Source: Brevibacterium sp. JSBI002
GTDB taxonomy: Bacteria; Actinomycetota; Actinomycetes; Actinomycetales; Brevibacteriaceae
Assembly: GCF_026013965.1 (NCBI RefSeq)
Contig: NZ_CP110341.1
Coordinates: 2,046,001 to 2,110,000, forward strand
Length of the DNA stretch: 64,000 bases
Direction of reading: 5' to 3'
Numbering within the stretch: position 1 is the first letter of the stretch; each line of letters starts with the position of its first letter. The notes below the pieces were generated by a model. The model was not told where the DNA came from. It did no database searches and was given only the letters and a program-made list of their open reading frames with translations. The position numbers and the translations under genes were made by a program. This document shows, piece after piece, positions 20,509 through 28,971 of the stretch.

Positions 20509-21897
20509 ATGGCGGCAGTGCTGGCTCTCACCCCGATCCTCATTGCCATCGTCCTCCTCCTGCTCAAGCAGAGTTCCTGGGTCGCCGCTCTCGCGGGTGC
20601 CGTGCTCGCGGCCGGTCTCGTCGCCTTCGTCTTCCCCACTCCTGCCTCGGTGCTGGTGGAGTCGGGGATCGACTACTTTCCGCTCATCCTCGAGGTCGCG
20701 CTCATCCTGCTCTTCGGCATGCTGCTCGCCCGGCTGCTCGAGTCGGCAGGGTCGATGTCGCAGATCTCGTCCTGGGTCGAGTCGCTGTCACCGGGTCGCC
20801 CGCTCGGCGTCGCGCTCGTCGTGTTCGGCATCGTGCCCTTCGCGGAATCGGTCACCGGCTTCGGCATCGGAGTCACCGTCGGGGTTCCGATCCTGCGTCA
20901 TCTCGGCTGCACCCTGCGGCAGTCCGCGATCCTCGGCCTCCTCGGTCTCATCGCCGTCCCGTGGGGCGCCCTGGGACCGGGCACCACCGTCGCAGCGGCG
21001 CTGGCGGGCCTGGACGTCGACGAACTCGGTCTGGCCACGGCATGGATCAATGCGATACCGGTCATCATCGTCGCGATCGCGGTGGTCGCGATCATGCGAC
21101 CGTCCGCTGCCTCGGTGCTGGGGATCATCGGTTCCGGCGCACTCATGTGGGCGGGGATGCTCGCTTCCAGCTCTGTCATCGGCATGGCCCCGTCGGGGAT
21201 CATCGGATCGCTGATCGTCATCCTGCTCGTCGGTGCGCTGTTCATGATCCGCAAGAGAGCCACGGGGCTGACGCGCCGCCTCGGCGTGGCCGTTCTTCCC
21301 TACGGGGTGCTCACGGTGGGCCTGCTGTTGGCACGGGCCCTGCACGCCGCGCTCCCGTCGACGGCCACGCAGATCATCGCCTCTCCCCCGTTCTGGCTGG
21401 CCGCCGCCTGCCTCATCGCCGCCACAACCGTCGCCGGCAGACGCGATGTCACGGTTGCGGCTGTGCATTCCTGGGTTCCCATCGGCGTCGGCACCGCCGC
21501 ATTCATGCTCATGGGTTGGATCATGACGACGACGGGGATGAGCGAGGCGATCGGTTCCCTGCTGCCGGCCGGACTCATTCTGCTGACTCCGTGGCTGAAT
21601 TCCATCGGAGCGGTGCTCACCGGCTCGAACACGGGAGCGAACTCAATGTTCACCGGCACCCTGACTGCGGCCGCCGCATCATCGCATGTCTCGGCTCTGC
21701 CGGTCGTCGCGGCCGGAAACGCGGCAGGATCACTGGCCGCTCTCGCCGCTCCCCCGCGGGTGGCGATGGCCGTGCAGATCGCCGATTCGTCGGTGGCCGC
21801 CTCGGCGCAGGACATCTCCTGGGTGCAGGGCCGGGCGCTCGCGGTGGCGGGGATCAACGCCCTTGCCCTCGGTCTGTGGACCCAGTTCTTCGCCTGA
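20509..21897 (+). CDS. LctP family (L-lactate permease-type) transporter
   Basis: Polytopic membrane carrier of the lactate permease family; transports lactate, glycolate or related organic acids with protons. The 462 residues are nearly all hydrophobic helices. Family-typical stretches are VPFAESVTGFGIGVTVGVP in the first half, AVPWGALGPGT after it, and TGSNTGANSMF in the second half. ATG 20509 follows AAAGGA at about 11 bases. It is somewhat shorter than enterobacterial LctP (about 550). Substrate is open: the neighbours are an ectoine-hydrolase-like enzyme and an aminotransferase rather than lactate dehydrogenase, so a different carboxylate may be imported. Confidence 0.87.
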   Translation: MAAVLALTPILIAIVLLLLKQSSWVAALAGAVLAAGLVAFVFPTPASVLVESGIDYFPLILEVALILLFGMLLARLLESAGSMSQISSWVESLSPGRPLGVALVVFGIVPFAESVTGFGIGVTVGVPILRHLGCTLRQSAILGLLGLIAVPWGALGPGTTVAAALAGLDVDELGLATAWINAIPVIIVAIAVVAIMRPSAASVLGIIGSGALMWAGMLASSSVIGMAPSGIIGSLIVILLVGALFMIRKRATGLTRRLGVAVLPYGVLTVGLLLARALHAALPSTATQIIASPPFWLAAACLIAATTVAGRRDVTVAAVHSWVPIGVGTAAFMLMGWIMTTTGMSEAIGSLLPAGLILLTPWLNSIGAVLTGSNTGANSMFTGTLTAAAASSHVSALPVVAAGNAAGSLAALAAPPRVAMAVQIADSSVAASAQDISWVQGRALAVAGINALALGLWTQFFA

Positions 21898-21982
21898 TCG
21901 ACGCCGGCGAGTTCGGCTCGGGTATGCGGGCGGAGATAGCCGACGCGGGCAGCCTGCGCACGAGGCGCTATCGCGGAACGCC

Positions 21983-23311
21983 TCAGACGCGGATGATCTC
22001 ACGCGGGAAGTGGGTGAACGGTTCGCAGCCGGTGTCGGTGATGAGCACCGGTTCCGAGAGCTCGATTCCGTAGCCGTTCATCCACATTCCGCCGATGAGG
22101 TGGAAGGTCATTCCCGCCTCGAGGATCTGGTCGTCCTCGGTGCGGATCGAGATCGTCCGCTCGCCCCAGTCGGGAGGGTAGCCGATCCCGATCGAGTAGC
22201 CCAGGCGACTGGGTTTCTCCAGTCCCGACAGGGCGAGCACGCGATTCCAGGTGCGGGCGAGTTCCGCGGTGGGCACCTCGGGTGCGGCGACGTCGAGGAC
22301 CGCGGACAGCGCCTCCGCGACAACGCCTTCGAGACGGACGAGCTCCTGCTTCGGTCGCCCGGTCACCGCGGTGCGGGCCAGCGGAACATGGTAGCGGCGG
22401 TGGACTCCGGCGAGTTCGATGCTCACCGATTCGTCGCGTTCGAACTTCCGATCGGTCCAGCTCAGATGCGGGGTGTCCGCGCTTTCTCCGGTGGGCATGA
22501 GCGGGACGATCGAGGGATAGTCGCCCCAGACTCCGTCGCCTCCTCGGGTCTGGGCTTCGGAGATCGCGGCCGCCACTTCGTTCTGGCCGACGCCGACGCC
22601 GATCGTGCCCAGTGCCGCGTCCATGGCGGCGGTGGTCACCTTTGCGGCCTTGCGCATGAGCGCGATCTCCGCCGGAGACTTGACCGCGCGGATCCAGTTG
22701 ACGAGTTCGAAGGAGTCGACGAGGCGCCATTCGGGCACGCCGTTGACCAGGGCCCGGAAGGCTCGCGGGGAGAAGAAATGCGAATCCATCTCCACCCCGA
22801 CCGGAGAAGTCGAGGCACGGGCGACCTCCCACCGCTGGCGCAGGGCGAAGGCGACCCAGTCGAAGGGGTGGATATGCGGACGCTGCACATAGCGTTCGGG
22901 ATAGCCGACGATGTCCTCGGGTGGCAGCCAGGAGGTGTGCGAGGCACCGCGCGCGTCCATATCGCGCATGAACAGCGTCATCGGTCCCGACGAGGGCACG
23001 AAGAGCAGCTGCGGGGTGTAGAAGGACCACGCGTTGTAGCCGGTGAGGTAGTAGATGTTCGCCGGGTCGGTGACGACGAGCGCGGCCAGGCCCTGGTCGA
23101 GCATCCTGTTGCGCACCGAGGCGATCCGCCCGAGGTACTCCTCGGCGCTGAACGACAGTTCGTTCGCGCCGATCGTATCGACTTCGCCGGGAACAGGCTG
23201 CGGGCGCGCCTTGACCTCTTTGCCGGCCTGCCCCTGCTCGGCTCCGGGACGCATCCCGTACACATCCGGGCGATTGTCGTCGCCGCCGTAGAACAGCTCA
23301 CCCTCATTCAT
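21983..23311 (-). CDS. M24-fold hydrolase, ectoine hydrolase (DoeA/EutD)-like
   Basis: Member of the creatinase/prolidase fold. The sequence resembles ectoine hydrolase (opens the ectoine ring to N-acetyl-diaminobutyrate): TDPANIYYLTGYNAWSFY near the start, VGVEMDSHFFSP, SIELAGVHRRYHVPLART where metallopeptidases have their first metal Asp pair, and SEPVLITDTGCEPF at the end. The lost metal ligands agree with metal-free EutD/creatinase-type chemistry rather than a true Xaa-Pro peptidase. About 442 residues from ATG 23311; a TTG at 23347 is an alternative. No deacetylase (DoeB/EutE) is adjacent, so the exact substrate is uncertain. It is convergent with the permease and divergent from the Lrp gene. 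Confidence 0.75.
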   Translation of the reverse strand: MNEGELFYGGDDNRPDVYGMRPGAEQGQAGKEVKARPQPVPGEVDTIGANELSFSAEEYLGRIASVRNRMLDQGLAALVVTDPANIYYLTGYNAWSFYTPQLLFVPSSGPMTLFMRDMDARGASHTSWLPPEDIVGYPERYVQRPHIHPFDWVAFALRQRWEVARASTSPVGVEMDSHFFSPRAFRALVNGVPEWRLVDSFELVNWIRAVKSPAEIALMRKAAKVTTAAMDAALGTIGVGVGQNEVAAAISEAQTRGGDGVWGDYPSIVPLMPTGESADTPHLSWTDRKFERDESVSIELAGVHRRYHVPLARTAVTGRPKQELVRLEGVVAEALSAVLDVAAPEVPTAELARTWNRVLALSGLEKPSRLGYSIGIGYPPDWGERTISIRTEDDQILEAGMTFHLIGGMWMNGYGIELSEPVLITDTGCEPFTHFPREIIRV

Positions 23312-23760
23312 GATCCCAGTGTGGTGATCTCGCTCACATACTGTCAATCACTGTCGATCCGCGTGTTGTCGACGGTCTGCCGATCCGCGCGCCTGCGGAG
23401 ATCCGCGGGGTTTCACAACGGCGATTCACAGTGCTTCACAACAGGGATCCGGGCGACCGCTGAGCGGCCGCCCTAGTGATCCGCGAACGACGATTTCGGG
23501 CGGTCGGCGAACGACCGATTCGGGTGGTCGGCGAGTTGCAGTTTCAGACGGTCGGCAAACTGCGGTTTCACGTGGACGACGGCGGCGGATCCGGGCGCCG
23601 CGGCAACGGTGCTCGGCATGGATACCCGTCGGCCGCCTCGGCGATATTGACGAATCCAGAACCAAACATTTTCAGTTTCGACGGAATTCGCATACTCCAC
23701 AGCGCAATTCAGCAGATTCGGTGGTAGATTGTTCTGAGACGCACATCACGGAGGTGAAGA
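23312..23760. other. 449-base divergent intergenic region with tandem repeats
   Basis: Lies between the divergent M24 hydrolase and Lrp genes. It contains four 24-bp tandem repeats (23479-23574), one GCCGAGGCGG-type decamer (about 23635) and, from 23640 to 23740, an unusually AT-rich stretch that probably holds the Lrp-operon promoter and Lrp sites. No convincing gene is present: the short open frames here start without ribosome-binding sites and merely translate the repeats. Confidence 0.6.
23479..23574. repeat. Four 24-bp tandem repeats
   Basis: Units start at 23479, 23503, 23527 and 23551. The first two share GCGAACGAC and TTCGGG, the last three begin GTCGGC, and all keep a TTT/ATT-CxG core, so the units are degenerate copies of one sequence. 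Period 24 preserves reading frame, but no start or SD supports translation. Confidence 0.7.
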
Positions 23761-24246
23761 ATGGACCCGCTTCTGCCGAACGGCAGCGGTTCCCGGCTAG
23801 GGAATCTCGACGAGAAATCTAAGGCGATCATCGTCGAGCTGCAGCACGACGGACGGAAATCCTATTCGGCCATCGGCAAGTCCGTCGGCCTGTCCGAGGC
23901 CGCCGTGCGCCAGCGAGTGTCGCGGCTCATCGATTCGGGTGTCATGGAGATCGTCGCCGTGACTGACCCGCTGAGTCTGGGATTCGCGCGGCAGGCGATG
24001 GTGGGGCTGAAGGTCCGCGGGGACATCTCCGCGGTCGCCGAGAAGCTGCACGACTACGACGAGATCGACTATCTCGTCGTCACCGCCGGTTCGTTCGACC
24101 TCCTGGTCGAGATCGTGTGTGAATCGGATCGGCATCTGATCGAGTTCGTCAATGAGGAGCTCCGCTCGATCGATGCCGTCGTGGATACGGAGCTCTTCAT
24201 GTACCTCTCACTCGAAAAGCAGAAATACAACTGGGGGACGCGATGA
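23761..24246 (+). CDS. Lrp/AsnC family transcriptional regulator
   Basis: A 161-residue feast/famine regulator. The N-terminal winged helix-turn-helix (DEKSKAIIVELQHDGRKSYSAIGKSVGLSEAAVRQRVSRL region, residues about 17-52) is followed by a RAM ligand-binding domain (VGLKVRGD ... VVTAGSFDLLVEIVCE). ATG 23761 has GGAGGTG seven bases upstream. The stop overlaps the aminotransferase start (ATGA), so the two are translated together and the regulator most likely responds to an amino acid or amine handled by that enzyme. An Lrp-type regulator (DoeX/EnuR-like systems) also accompanies ectoine catabolism genes, which fits the neighbour on the other side. Confidence 0.94.
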   Translation: MDPLLPNGSGSRLGNLDEKSKAIIVELQHDGRKSYSAIGKSVGLSEAAVRQRVSRLIDSGVMEIVAVTDPLSLGFARQAMVGLKVRGDISAVAEKLHDYDEIDYLVVTAGSFDLLVEIVCESDRHLIEFVNEELRSIDAVVDTELFMYLSLEKQKYNWGTR

Positions 24247-25634
24247 CAGACAATGTCACCAGGGCCGGCACTCCTTATCAGGATGCCATCCGCAACAACG
24301 TGTGGATGCACATGTCACCACACCAAGCACTGTTCAACGGTGGTGAGGCACCGGTCATCGTACGCGGCGAGGGTCACCACATCTTCGACGACAAGGGCAA
24401 GAAGTACCTCGACGGTCTCGCCGGTCTGTTCACCGTTCAGGTGGGGCACGGCCGTGAGCAGATCGCGAAGGCGATGTACGACCAGACGCTGAAGCTGCCG
24501 TTCATGCCGCTGTGGTCGTACGCCCACCCGCAGGCGATCGAGGTCTCGGAACGTCTGGCCAGCTATGCGCCGGGCGATCTCAACCGGGTCTTCCTGACCT
24601 CCGGCGGCGGCGACTCGGTCGAGTCGGCGATGAAGCTGGCGAAGAACTACTTCAAGCTCGTCGGCAAGCCCGGCAAGCACAAGATCATCTCGCGGGCCAC
24701 CGCCTACCACGGCACCCCGCACGGTGCGCTGTCGGTGACCTCGCTCCCGGGTCTGCGTGAGCAGTTCGCTCCGCTGGTCCCCGGTGCTCACAAGGTGCCG
24801 AACACGAACTTCTACCGGGCACCTGAGCACCTCGCCCACGATGAGAAGGCCTTCGGCCGCTGGGCCGCCGACCGCATCGGTGAGGCCATCGAATTCGAAG
24901 GTGCCGACTCCGTGGCCGCCGTCTTCCTCGAACCCGTGCAGAACTCCGGTGGCTGCTTCCCGCCTCCTCCCGGATACTTCGAGCGGGTCCGCGAGATCTG
25001 CGACGAGTACGATGTGCTGCTGGTCTCGGACGAGACGATCTGCGCCTATGGTCGCATCGGCGACATGTTCGCCTGCAACGACTTCGGCTATGTTCCCGAC
25101 ATCATCACATCGGCCAAGGGCATCACCTCCGGCTACGCACCGCTGGGTGCAATGATCGCCTCCGATCGGCTCTTCGAGCCCTTCGGCCCCGGCGGGGACG
25201 AGACCTTCTACCACGGCTACACCTTCGGCGGTCACCCCGTCGCCTGTGCCGCGGCCATGGCGAACTTCGACGTCTTCGAAGAGGAGAAGCTCAACGACCA
25301 CGTGCACGAGAATGCTGCGGCGTTCAAGTTCACGCTCGAGAAGCTCAAGGACCTGCCGATCGTCGGTGACGTCCGCGGTGAGGGATTCTTCTACGGAATC
25401 GAACTCGTCAAGGACAAGGACACCAAGGAATCGTTCACCGAAGAGGAATCCGAGCGGATTCTCAAGAACTTCGTGTCGGCGAAGATGTACGACAGCGGTC
25501 TGTACTGCCGCGCCGACGACCGCGGCGACCCGGTCATCCAGCTCTCGCCTCCGCTGACCGTCGGTCAGAACGAGTTCGACGAGATGGAGCAGATCATCCG
25601 CGGCGTCCTGCAGGAAGCCTGGACAATGTTCTGA
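24243..25634 (+). CDS. Class III PLP-dependent aminotransferase
   Basis: Fold-type I transaminase, 463 residues, of the omega-amino acid/diamine group (relatives act on putrescine, beta-alanine, GABA or diaminobutyrate with pyruvate or 2-oxoglutarate). Motifs: FLTSGGGDSVESAMKLAK for phosphate binding, AVFLEPVQNSGGC, LLVSDETICAYGRIG (Asp binding the pyridine nitrogen), and the PLP lysine in TSAKGITSGYAPLGA. It starts in an ATGA overlap with the Lrp gene. Diaminobutyrate is a plausible substrate if the neighbouring hydrolase acts on ectoine; otherwise a generic amine. A palindromic repeat immediately follows the stop. Confidence 0.92.
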   Translation: MTDNVTRAGTPYQDAIRNNVWMHMSPHQALFNGGEAPVIVRGEGHHIFDDKGKKYLDGLAGLFTVQVGHGREQIAKAMYDQTLKLPFMPLWSYAHPQAIEVSERLASYAPGDLNRVFLTSGGGDSVESAMKLAKNYFKLVGKPGKHKIISRATAYHGTPHGALSVTSLPGLREQFAPLVPGAHKVPNTNFYRAPEHLAHDEKAFGRWAADRIGEAIEFEGADSVAAVFLEPVQNSGGCFPPPPGYFERVREICDEYDVLLVSDETICAYGRIGDMFACNDFGYVPDIITSAKGITSGYAPLGAMIASDRLFEPFGPGGDETFYHGYTFGGHPVACAAAMANFDVFEEEKLNDHVHENAAAFKFTLEKLKDLPIVGDVRGEGFFYGIELVKDKDTKESFTEEESERILKNFVSAKMYDSGLYCRADDRGDPVIQLSPPLTVGQNEFDEMEQIIRGVLQEAWTMF

Positions 25635-25706
25635 CCCCAATTGCTACCTGACGGCGGCCCAGCAACTCGCGCGAGGTTGCTGGGCCGCCGTCAGGTAGTT
25701 CCGGGG
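25635..25706. repeat. Palindromic repeat, copy 2; bidirectional terminator
   Basis: The same core as copy 1 (CTACCTGACGGCGG and its complement, 25644-25698) with CCCC/GGGG outer arms. It occupies the whole gap between the convergent aminotransferase and YibE/F genes, starting directly after one stop codon and ending seven bases before the other. Confidence 0.85.
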
Positions 25707-25712
25707 CGAAGT

Positions 25713-27032
25713 TCAGCGGTTCTGGTCGCGTTCACGGGCATCGCGACGGGTCATCGGCGGCCGCTCCTCGGCGGGGTCCGCCGCCGTGATCGTGCCTGGG
25801 TCCGCAGCCGTGATCGTGCCGGACGCACTCGCGGACCCGGTGGGCCGCCTCGGCGGGCGAACTCCCGATTTCACCACGAGGACACCGACTCCGGTCGTCA
25901 GCGGAATCGCGATGACCAGACCGATCGAGCACACGAGGATGCTCACCACCTCGACCGACATGTCCCCGAGCGTGAACGTGTCGAACAGCGGCTGATCGTG
26001 CGCGGAGACGATGATGAGCGTCATCAGCGCCGAGCCCACATACGCGAACGTGATCGTATAGACCGTCGAGGCGATATGGTCACGCCCGATGCGCATCGCC
26101 CGAGAGAACAGCTGACCGGGCTTCATCTCCGGGGCAGCGGCTGCCAGCTCCCACACCGCCGAAGCCTGTGTGATCGTGACGTCGTTGAGCACTCCGAGCC
26201 CGGTGATGAGGATCGCGCACACGATGATTTCGGTCATCCCCAGATCGGTCGTATCGACCAGCAGATACCCGTCCTCCGAATAGGCGATGCCCAGATTCGC
26301 CCAGGACGTCATCCACGCGCCGAGGATGCCCGTGATGACGATGCCGAGCACCGTTCCGAACAGCGCCGTCGACGTCCGCGTCGAGATTCCGTGTGCCAGG
26401 TAGAGCGCGATGACCATGATCAGGCTCGCCGAGACCATCGCCACCAGCACCGGCGGTTTGCCGTCGAGCATCGCCGGGAGCATGAAGACGAACAGCACGG
26501 CACCGGCGAATCCGAGTCCGATGAGTGCGCGCAGTCCCCGCAGACCGGCAACGAGGAGGACGACGATCCCGTAGATGATCGCCAGGGCGAGCATCGGCAC
26601 GTTGCGGTCGAAATCGATGAACACGTAGTCGGTGCCCATCTCCGCCCGGTCCGGTGACTTCGTGAAGTCGAGGACCTTGATCGTGTCTCCGACATCGACG
26701 CCGGCCTTGACCGCGTCGGGGGTGACGTAGAGGCTGCCTTCCTGCCCGTCCGCCTCCACGGTGTACGTCGTGCAGTCGGCGCGGACCATCGGGTCCGTCT
26801 CCCCCGAGTCGCAGTCCGAAGCGTCGACGGCGGTGACGGTGACCTTCGTATCGGTGATCCCCTCGGCCGTGTTCGTCGTCGGCCCGCCACCGGGCAGATC
26901 CTTGTCGGGTCCCGACGGCCACAGCACGAACAGTCCGACGATCGTGACGACGATGAGCGGGATGAGGCAGGCGAGCATGATCAGGCGAACCTTCGGCGAG
27001 GCCTTCGGCTCGTGCTGGGACGTCATATGCAT
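25713..27032 (-). CDS. YibE/F family membrane protein
   Basis: Polytopic membrane protein of the YibE/F-like family; function unproven. 439 residues: one N-terminal helix (LIMLACLIPLIVVTIVGLFVLWP), an extracytoplasmic domain of about 100 residues with a pair of cysteines (SDCDSGE ... ADCTTY), then seven or so helices with the family stretch LITGLGVLNDVTITQASAVWEL. The C-terminal tail contains a short direct repeat (GTITAADP twice) and is basic. ATG 27032 is plausible (a second ATG is two codons later). It stands alone between two palindromic repeats. Confidence 0.9.
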   Translation of the reverse strand: MHMTSQHEPKASPKVRLIMLACLIPLIVVTIVGLFVLWPSGPDKDLPGGGPTTNTAEGITDTKVTVTAVDASDCDSGETDPMVRADCTTYTVEADGQEGSLYVTPDAVKAGVDVGDTIKVLDFTKSPDRAEMGTDYVFIDFDRNVPMLALAIIYGIVVLLVAGLRGLRALIGLGFAGAVLFVFMLPAMLDGKPPVLVAMVSASLIMVIALYLAHGISTRTSTALFGTVLGIVITGILGAWMTSWANLGIAYSEDGYLLVDTTDLGMTEIIVCAILITGLGVLNDVTITQASAVWELAAAAPEMKPGQLFSRAMRIGRDHIASTVYTITFAYVGSALMTLIIVSAHDQPLFDTFTLGDMSVEVVSILVCSIGLVIAIPLTTGVGVLVVKSGVRPPRRPTGSASASGTITAADPGTITAADPAEERPPMTRRDARERDQNR

Positions 27033-27129
27033 GGCGGTCCTTCAGGGACGGCTGACCGGACAGTAGCGGGCGGTCGACCGGGGCGGAATGGAGGCTGATG
27101 CTCACCGAGGCAGCCAGCCATTATCAGAA

Positions 27130-27185
27130 CTACCTGACGGCGGCCCAGCAACCTCGCGCCAGGTTGCTGGGCCGCCGTCAGGTAG
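27130..27185. repeat. Palindromic repeat, copy 3; terminator of glyS
   Basis: Perfect 25-bp arms (CTACCTGACGGCGGCCCAGC outward end) around a CGCGCC centre. It sits nine bases after the glyS stop on the minus strand. Confidence 0.87.
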
Positions 27186-27194
27186 TAATTGGGG

Positions 27195-28577
27195 TCAGGC
27201 TCCGGCGAGGTGGTCGGCCAGGTACTTCTCGACCTGATCGATGCTCACGCGCTCCTGGCTCATGTCATCACGCTTGCGGATCGTGACTGCCTGATCATCG
27301 AGGGTGTCGAAGTCGACGGTGATGCACAGCGGCGTTCCGATCTCGTCCTGGCGGCGGTAGCGGCGGCCGATGGCGCCGGCATCGTCGAAGTCGATGTTCC
27401 AGCGTCGACGCAGCGTCGCGGCGAGATCCTTCGCCGCCGGGGTGAGCTTCTCGTTGCGGCTCAGCGGCAGCACCGCAGCCTTGACCGGAGCCAGGCGCGG
27501 ATCGAGTTTGAGGACGACGCGCTTGTCGACGCCGCCCTTCGTGTTCGGCGCCTCGTCCTCGCTGTAGGCCTCGACGAGGAAGGCCATCATCGACCGGGTC
27601 AGGCCGAAGGAGGGTTCGATGACATACGGGGTGTAGCGGTCTCCGCTGGCCTGGTCGAAGTACTGCAGCTTCGCCCCCGAGACCTCGGTGTGGGTACCGA
27701 GGTCGTAATCGGTGCGGTTGGCCACACCCATCAGCTCGCCCCATTCGGATCCCTGGAAGCCGAAGCGGTATTCGATGTCAATGGTGCCGGCCGAGTAGTG
27801 CGCACGATCCTCGGCGGGAACGTCGAGGCGGCGGACGTTGTCCTCGGAGATGCCGAGATCGAGGAACCAGGACCAGCAGTCTTCGACCCACTGCTTGTAG
27901 TAGTCGTCGGCCTCGTCCGGGTGGACGAAGTACTCGATCTCCATCTGTTCGAACTCGCGGGTGCGGAAGATGAAGTTACCGGGAGTGATCTCGTTGCGGA
28001 AGGCCTTGCCGATCTGGCCGATGCCGAACGGCGGCTTCTTCCGGGCAGCGGTGAGCACATTGTTGAAGTTGACGAAGATGCCCTGCGCGGTCTCCGGACG
28101 CAGGTAATGGAGTCCGGCTTCGGAGTCGACGGGTCCGAGGAAGGTCTTGACCAGACCGGAGAATTCCTGCGGCTCGGTCCACTGACCGCGGGTACCGCAG
28201 TCAGGGCAGACGATATCGGCCATTCCGTTCTCCGGAGCCTTCTTGTTCTTCGCCTCATACGCCTCGACGAGGTGGTCCTCGCGGTGGCGCTTGTGGCAGT
28301 TGAGGCACTCGACGAGGGGATCGACGAAGGTAGCGACGTGGCCGGAGGCTTCCCAGACGCGCTTGGGCAGGATGATCGAGGAGTCGAGGCCGACGACGTC
28401 TTCGCGACCGCGCACGAACTGCTGCCACCACTGGCCCTTGATGTTGTCCTTGAGCTCCACGCCCAACGGTCCGTAGTCCCATGCCGAGCGGGAACCGCCG
28501 TAGATCTCTCCTGCTTGGAAGACGAATCCTCTGCGCTTGGCCAGGGCGATGACGGCATCCAACTTGGACTGTGCCAC
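27195..28577 (-). CDS. glyS: Glycyl-tRNA synthetase (single-chain, class II)
   Basis: Charges tRNA-Gly with glycine; the homodimeric alpha2 type found in actinobacteria. 460 residues, normal for the family. Visible are [15 protein letters not shown] near the N terminus, paired zinc-type cysteines (CLNCHKRH and CPDCGTRG), motif 2 FRNEITPG followed by [11 protein letters not shown], and motif 3 [14 protein letters not shown]; the C-terminal anticodon-binding domain follows. The open frame runs back to 28745, but the GTG at 28577 (protein VAQSKLD...) has AAGGAGA seven bases upstream and matches family starts. It is divergent from the DEAD-box gene across a 394-base gap. Confidence 0.96.
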   Translation of the reverse strand: MAQSKLDAVIALAKRRGFVFQAGEIYGGSRSAWDYGPLGVELKDNIKGQWWQQFVRGREDVVGLDSSIILPKRVWEASGHVATFVDPLVECLNCHKRHREDHLVEAYEAKNKKAPENGMADIVCPDCGTRGQWTEPQEFSGLVKTFLGPVDSEAGLHYLRPETAQGIFVNFNNVLTAARKKPPFGIGQIGKAFRNEITPGNFIFRTREFEQMEIEYFVHPDEADDYYKQWVEDCWSWFLDLGISEDNVRRLDVPAEDRAHYSAGTIDIEYRFGFQGSEWGELMGVANRTDYDLGTHTEVSGAKLQYFDQASGDRYTPYVIEPSFGLTRSMMAFLVEAYSEDEAPNTKGGVDKRVVLKLDPRLAPVKAAVLPLSRNEKLTPAAKDLAATLRRRWNIDFDDAGAIGRRYRRQDEIGTPLCITVDFDTLDDQAVTIRKRDDMSQERVSIDQVEKYLADHLAGA

Positions 28578-28971
28578 TAGTTCTCTCCTTGTTTCAGTTC
28601 GCCGACGGCCGGCTGCCGTGGCTCGCAGGTACCAGCCTAACTGGTCACGCCGTCGCTTCCTCAACACCGGCGCGATACCGACCCGGCCCACCCCGACGCC
28701 CGCCCTCGACGACGGAAGGAGTCCACGGTAGGCGACTGATCTCACACTCGGAATCCCACTCCGGGACCGCCTCGGCGAGGGTGCGGCATGTAGACTTGGG
28801 GTACACCCAAACCTTTCTCCGTACCGACGTCTTCACGTCTGTCCAAGCGAGTTCTTGGATCTCTACGGTTTCGGCCCGGATTGCTCACGATGATTGCACA
28901 AGCGGCCGCAGGGTAGATCGCCACTACAGTCATCTGCGATCAAGTGTGTGCCGACATGAGAGAGATCACTC
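28578..28971. other. 394-base divergent intergenic region, glyS/DEAD-box helicase
   Basis: Contains the two divergent promoters and a helicase leader. I see one GCCGAGGCGG-type decamer (complement, near 28767), a small CCAAG...CTTGG hairpin (about 28838-28859), and no T-box, riboswitch or tRNA. The stretch 28900-28970 just before the helicase ATG is less GC-rich. Nothing here supports a gene. Confidence 0.5.

Noticed and set aside
19680..22073. A 797-codon plus-strand frame across the palindrome, XRE gene and permease
   Set aside because: It reads through the palindrome and antisense of the regulator, then out of frame across the permease; composition is His/Arg-rich noise. The true genes in this interval have clear motifs.
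23479..23574. CRISPR-like array
   Set aside because: Units are contiguous and diverged, with no spacers and no cas genes nearby.
23473..23700. Short minus-strand ORF translating the 24-bp repeats as 8-residue repeats
   Set aside because: No ribosome-binding site, and both strands stay open equally because the period is divisible by three. Treated as a DNA repeat.
24243..25634. Naming the aminotransferase DoeD (diaminobutyrate transaminase)
   Set aside because: Sequence features fit several omega-amino acid transaminases; only the neighbouring M24 protein suggests ectoine, so the specific name is not justified.
28578..28971. T-box or riboswitch leader for glyS
   Set aside because: No T-box core sequence or specifier-loop structure was found on the minus strand, and no known riboswitch pattern on the plus strand.
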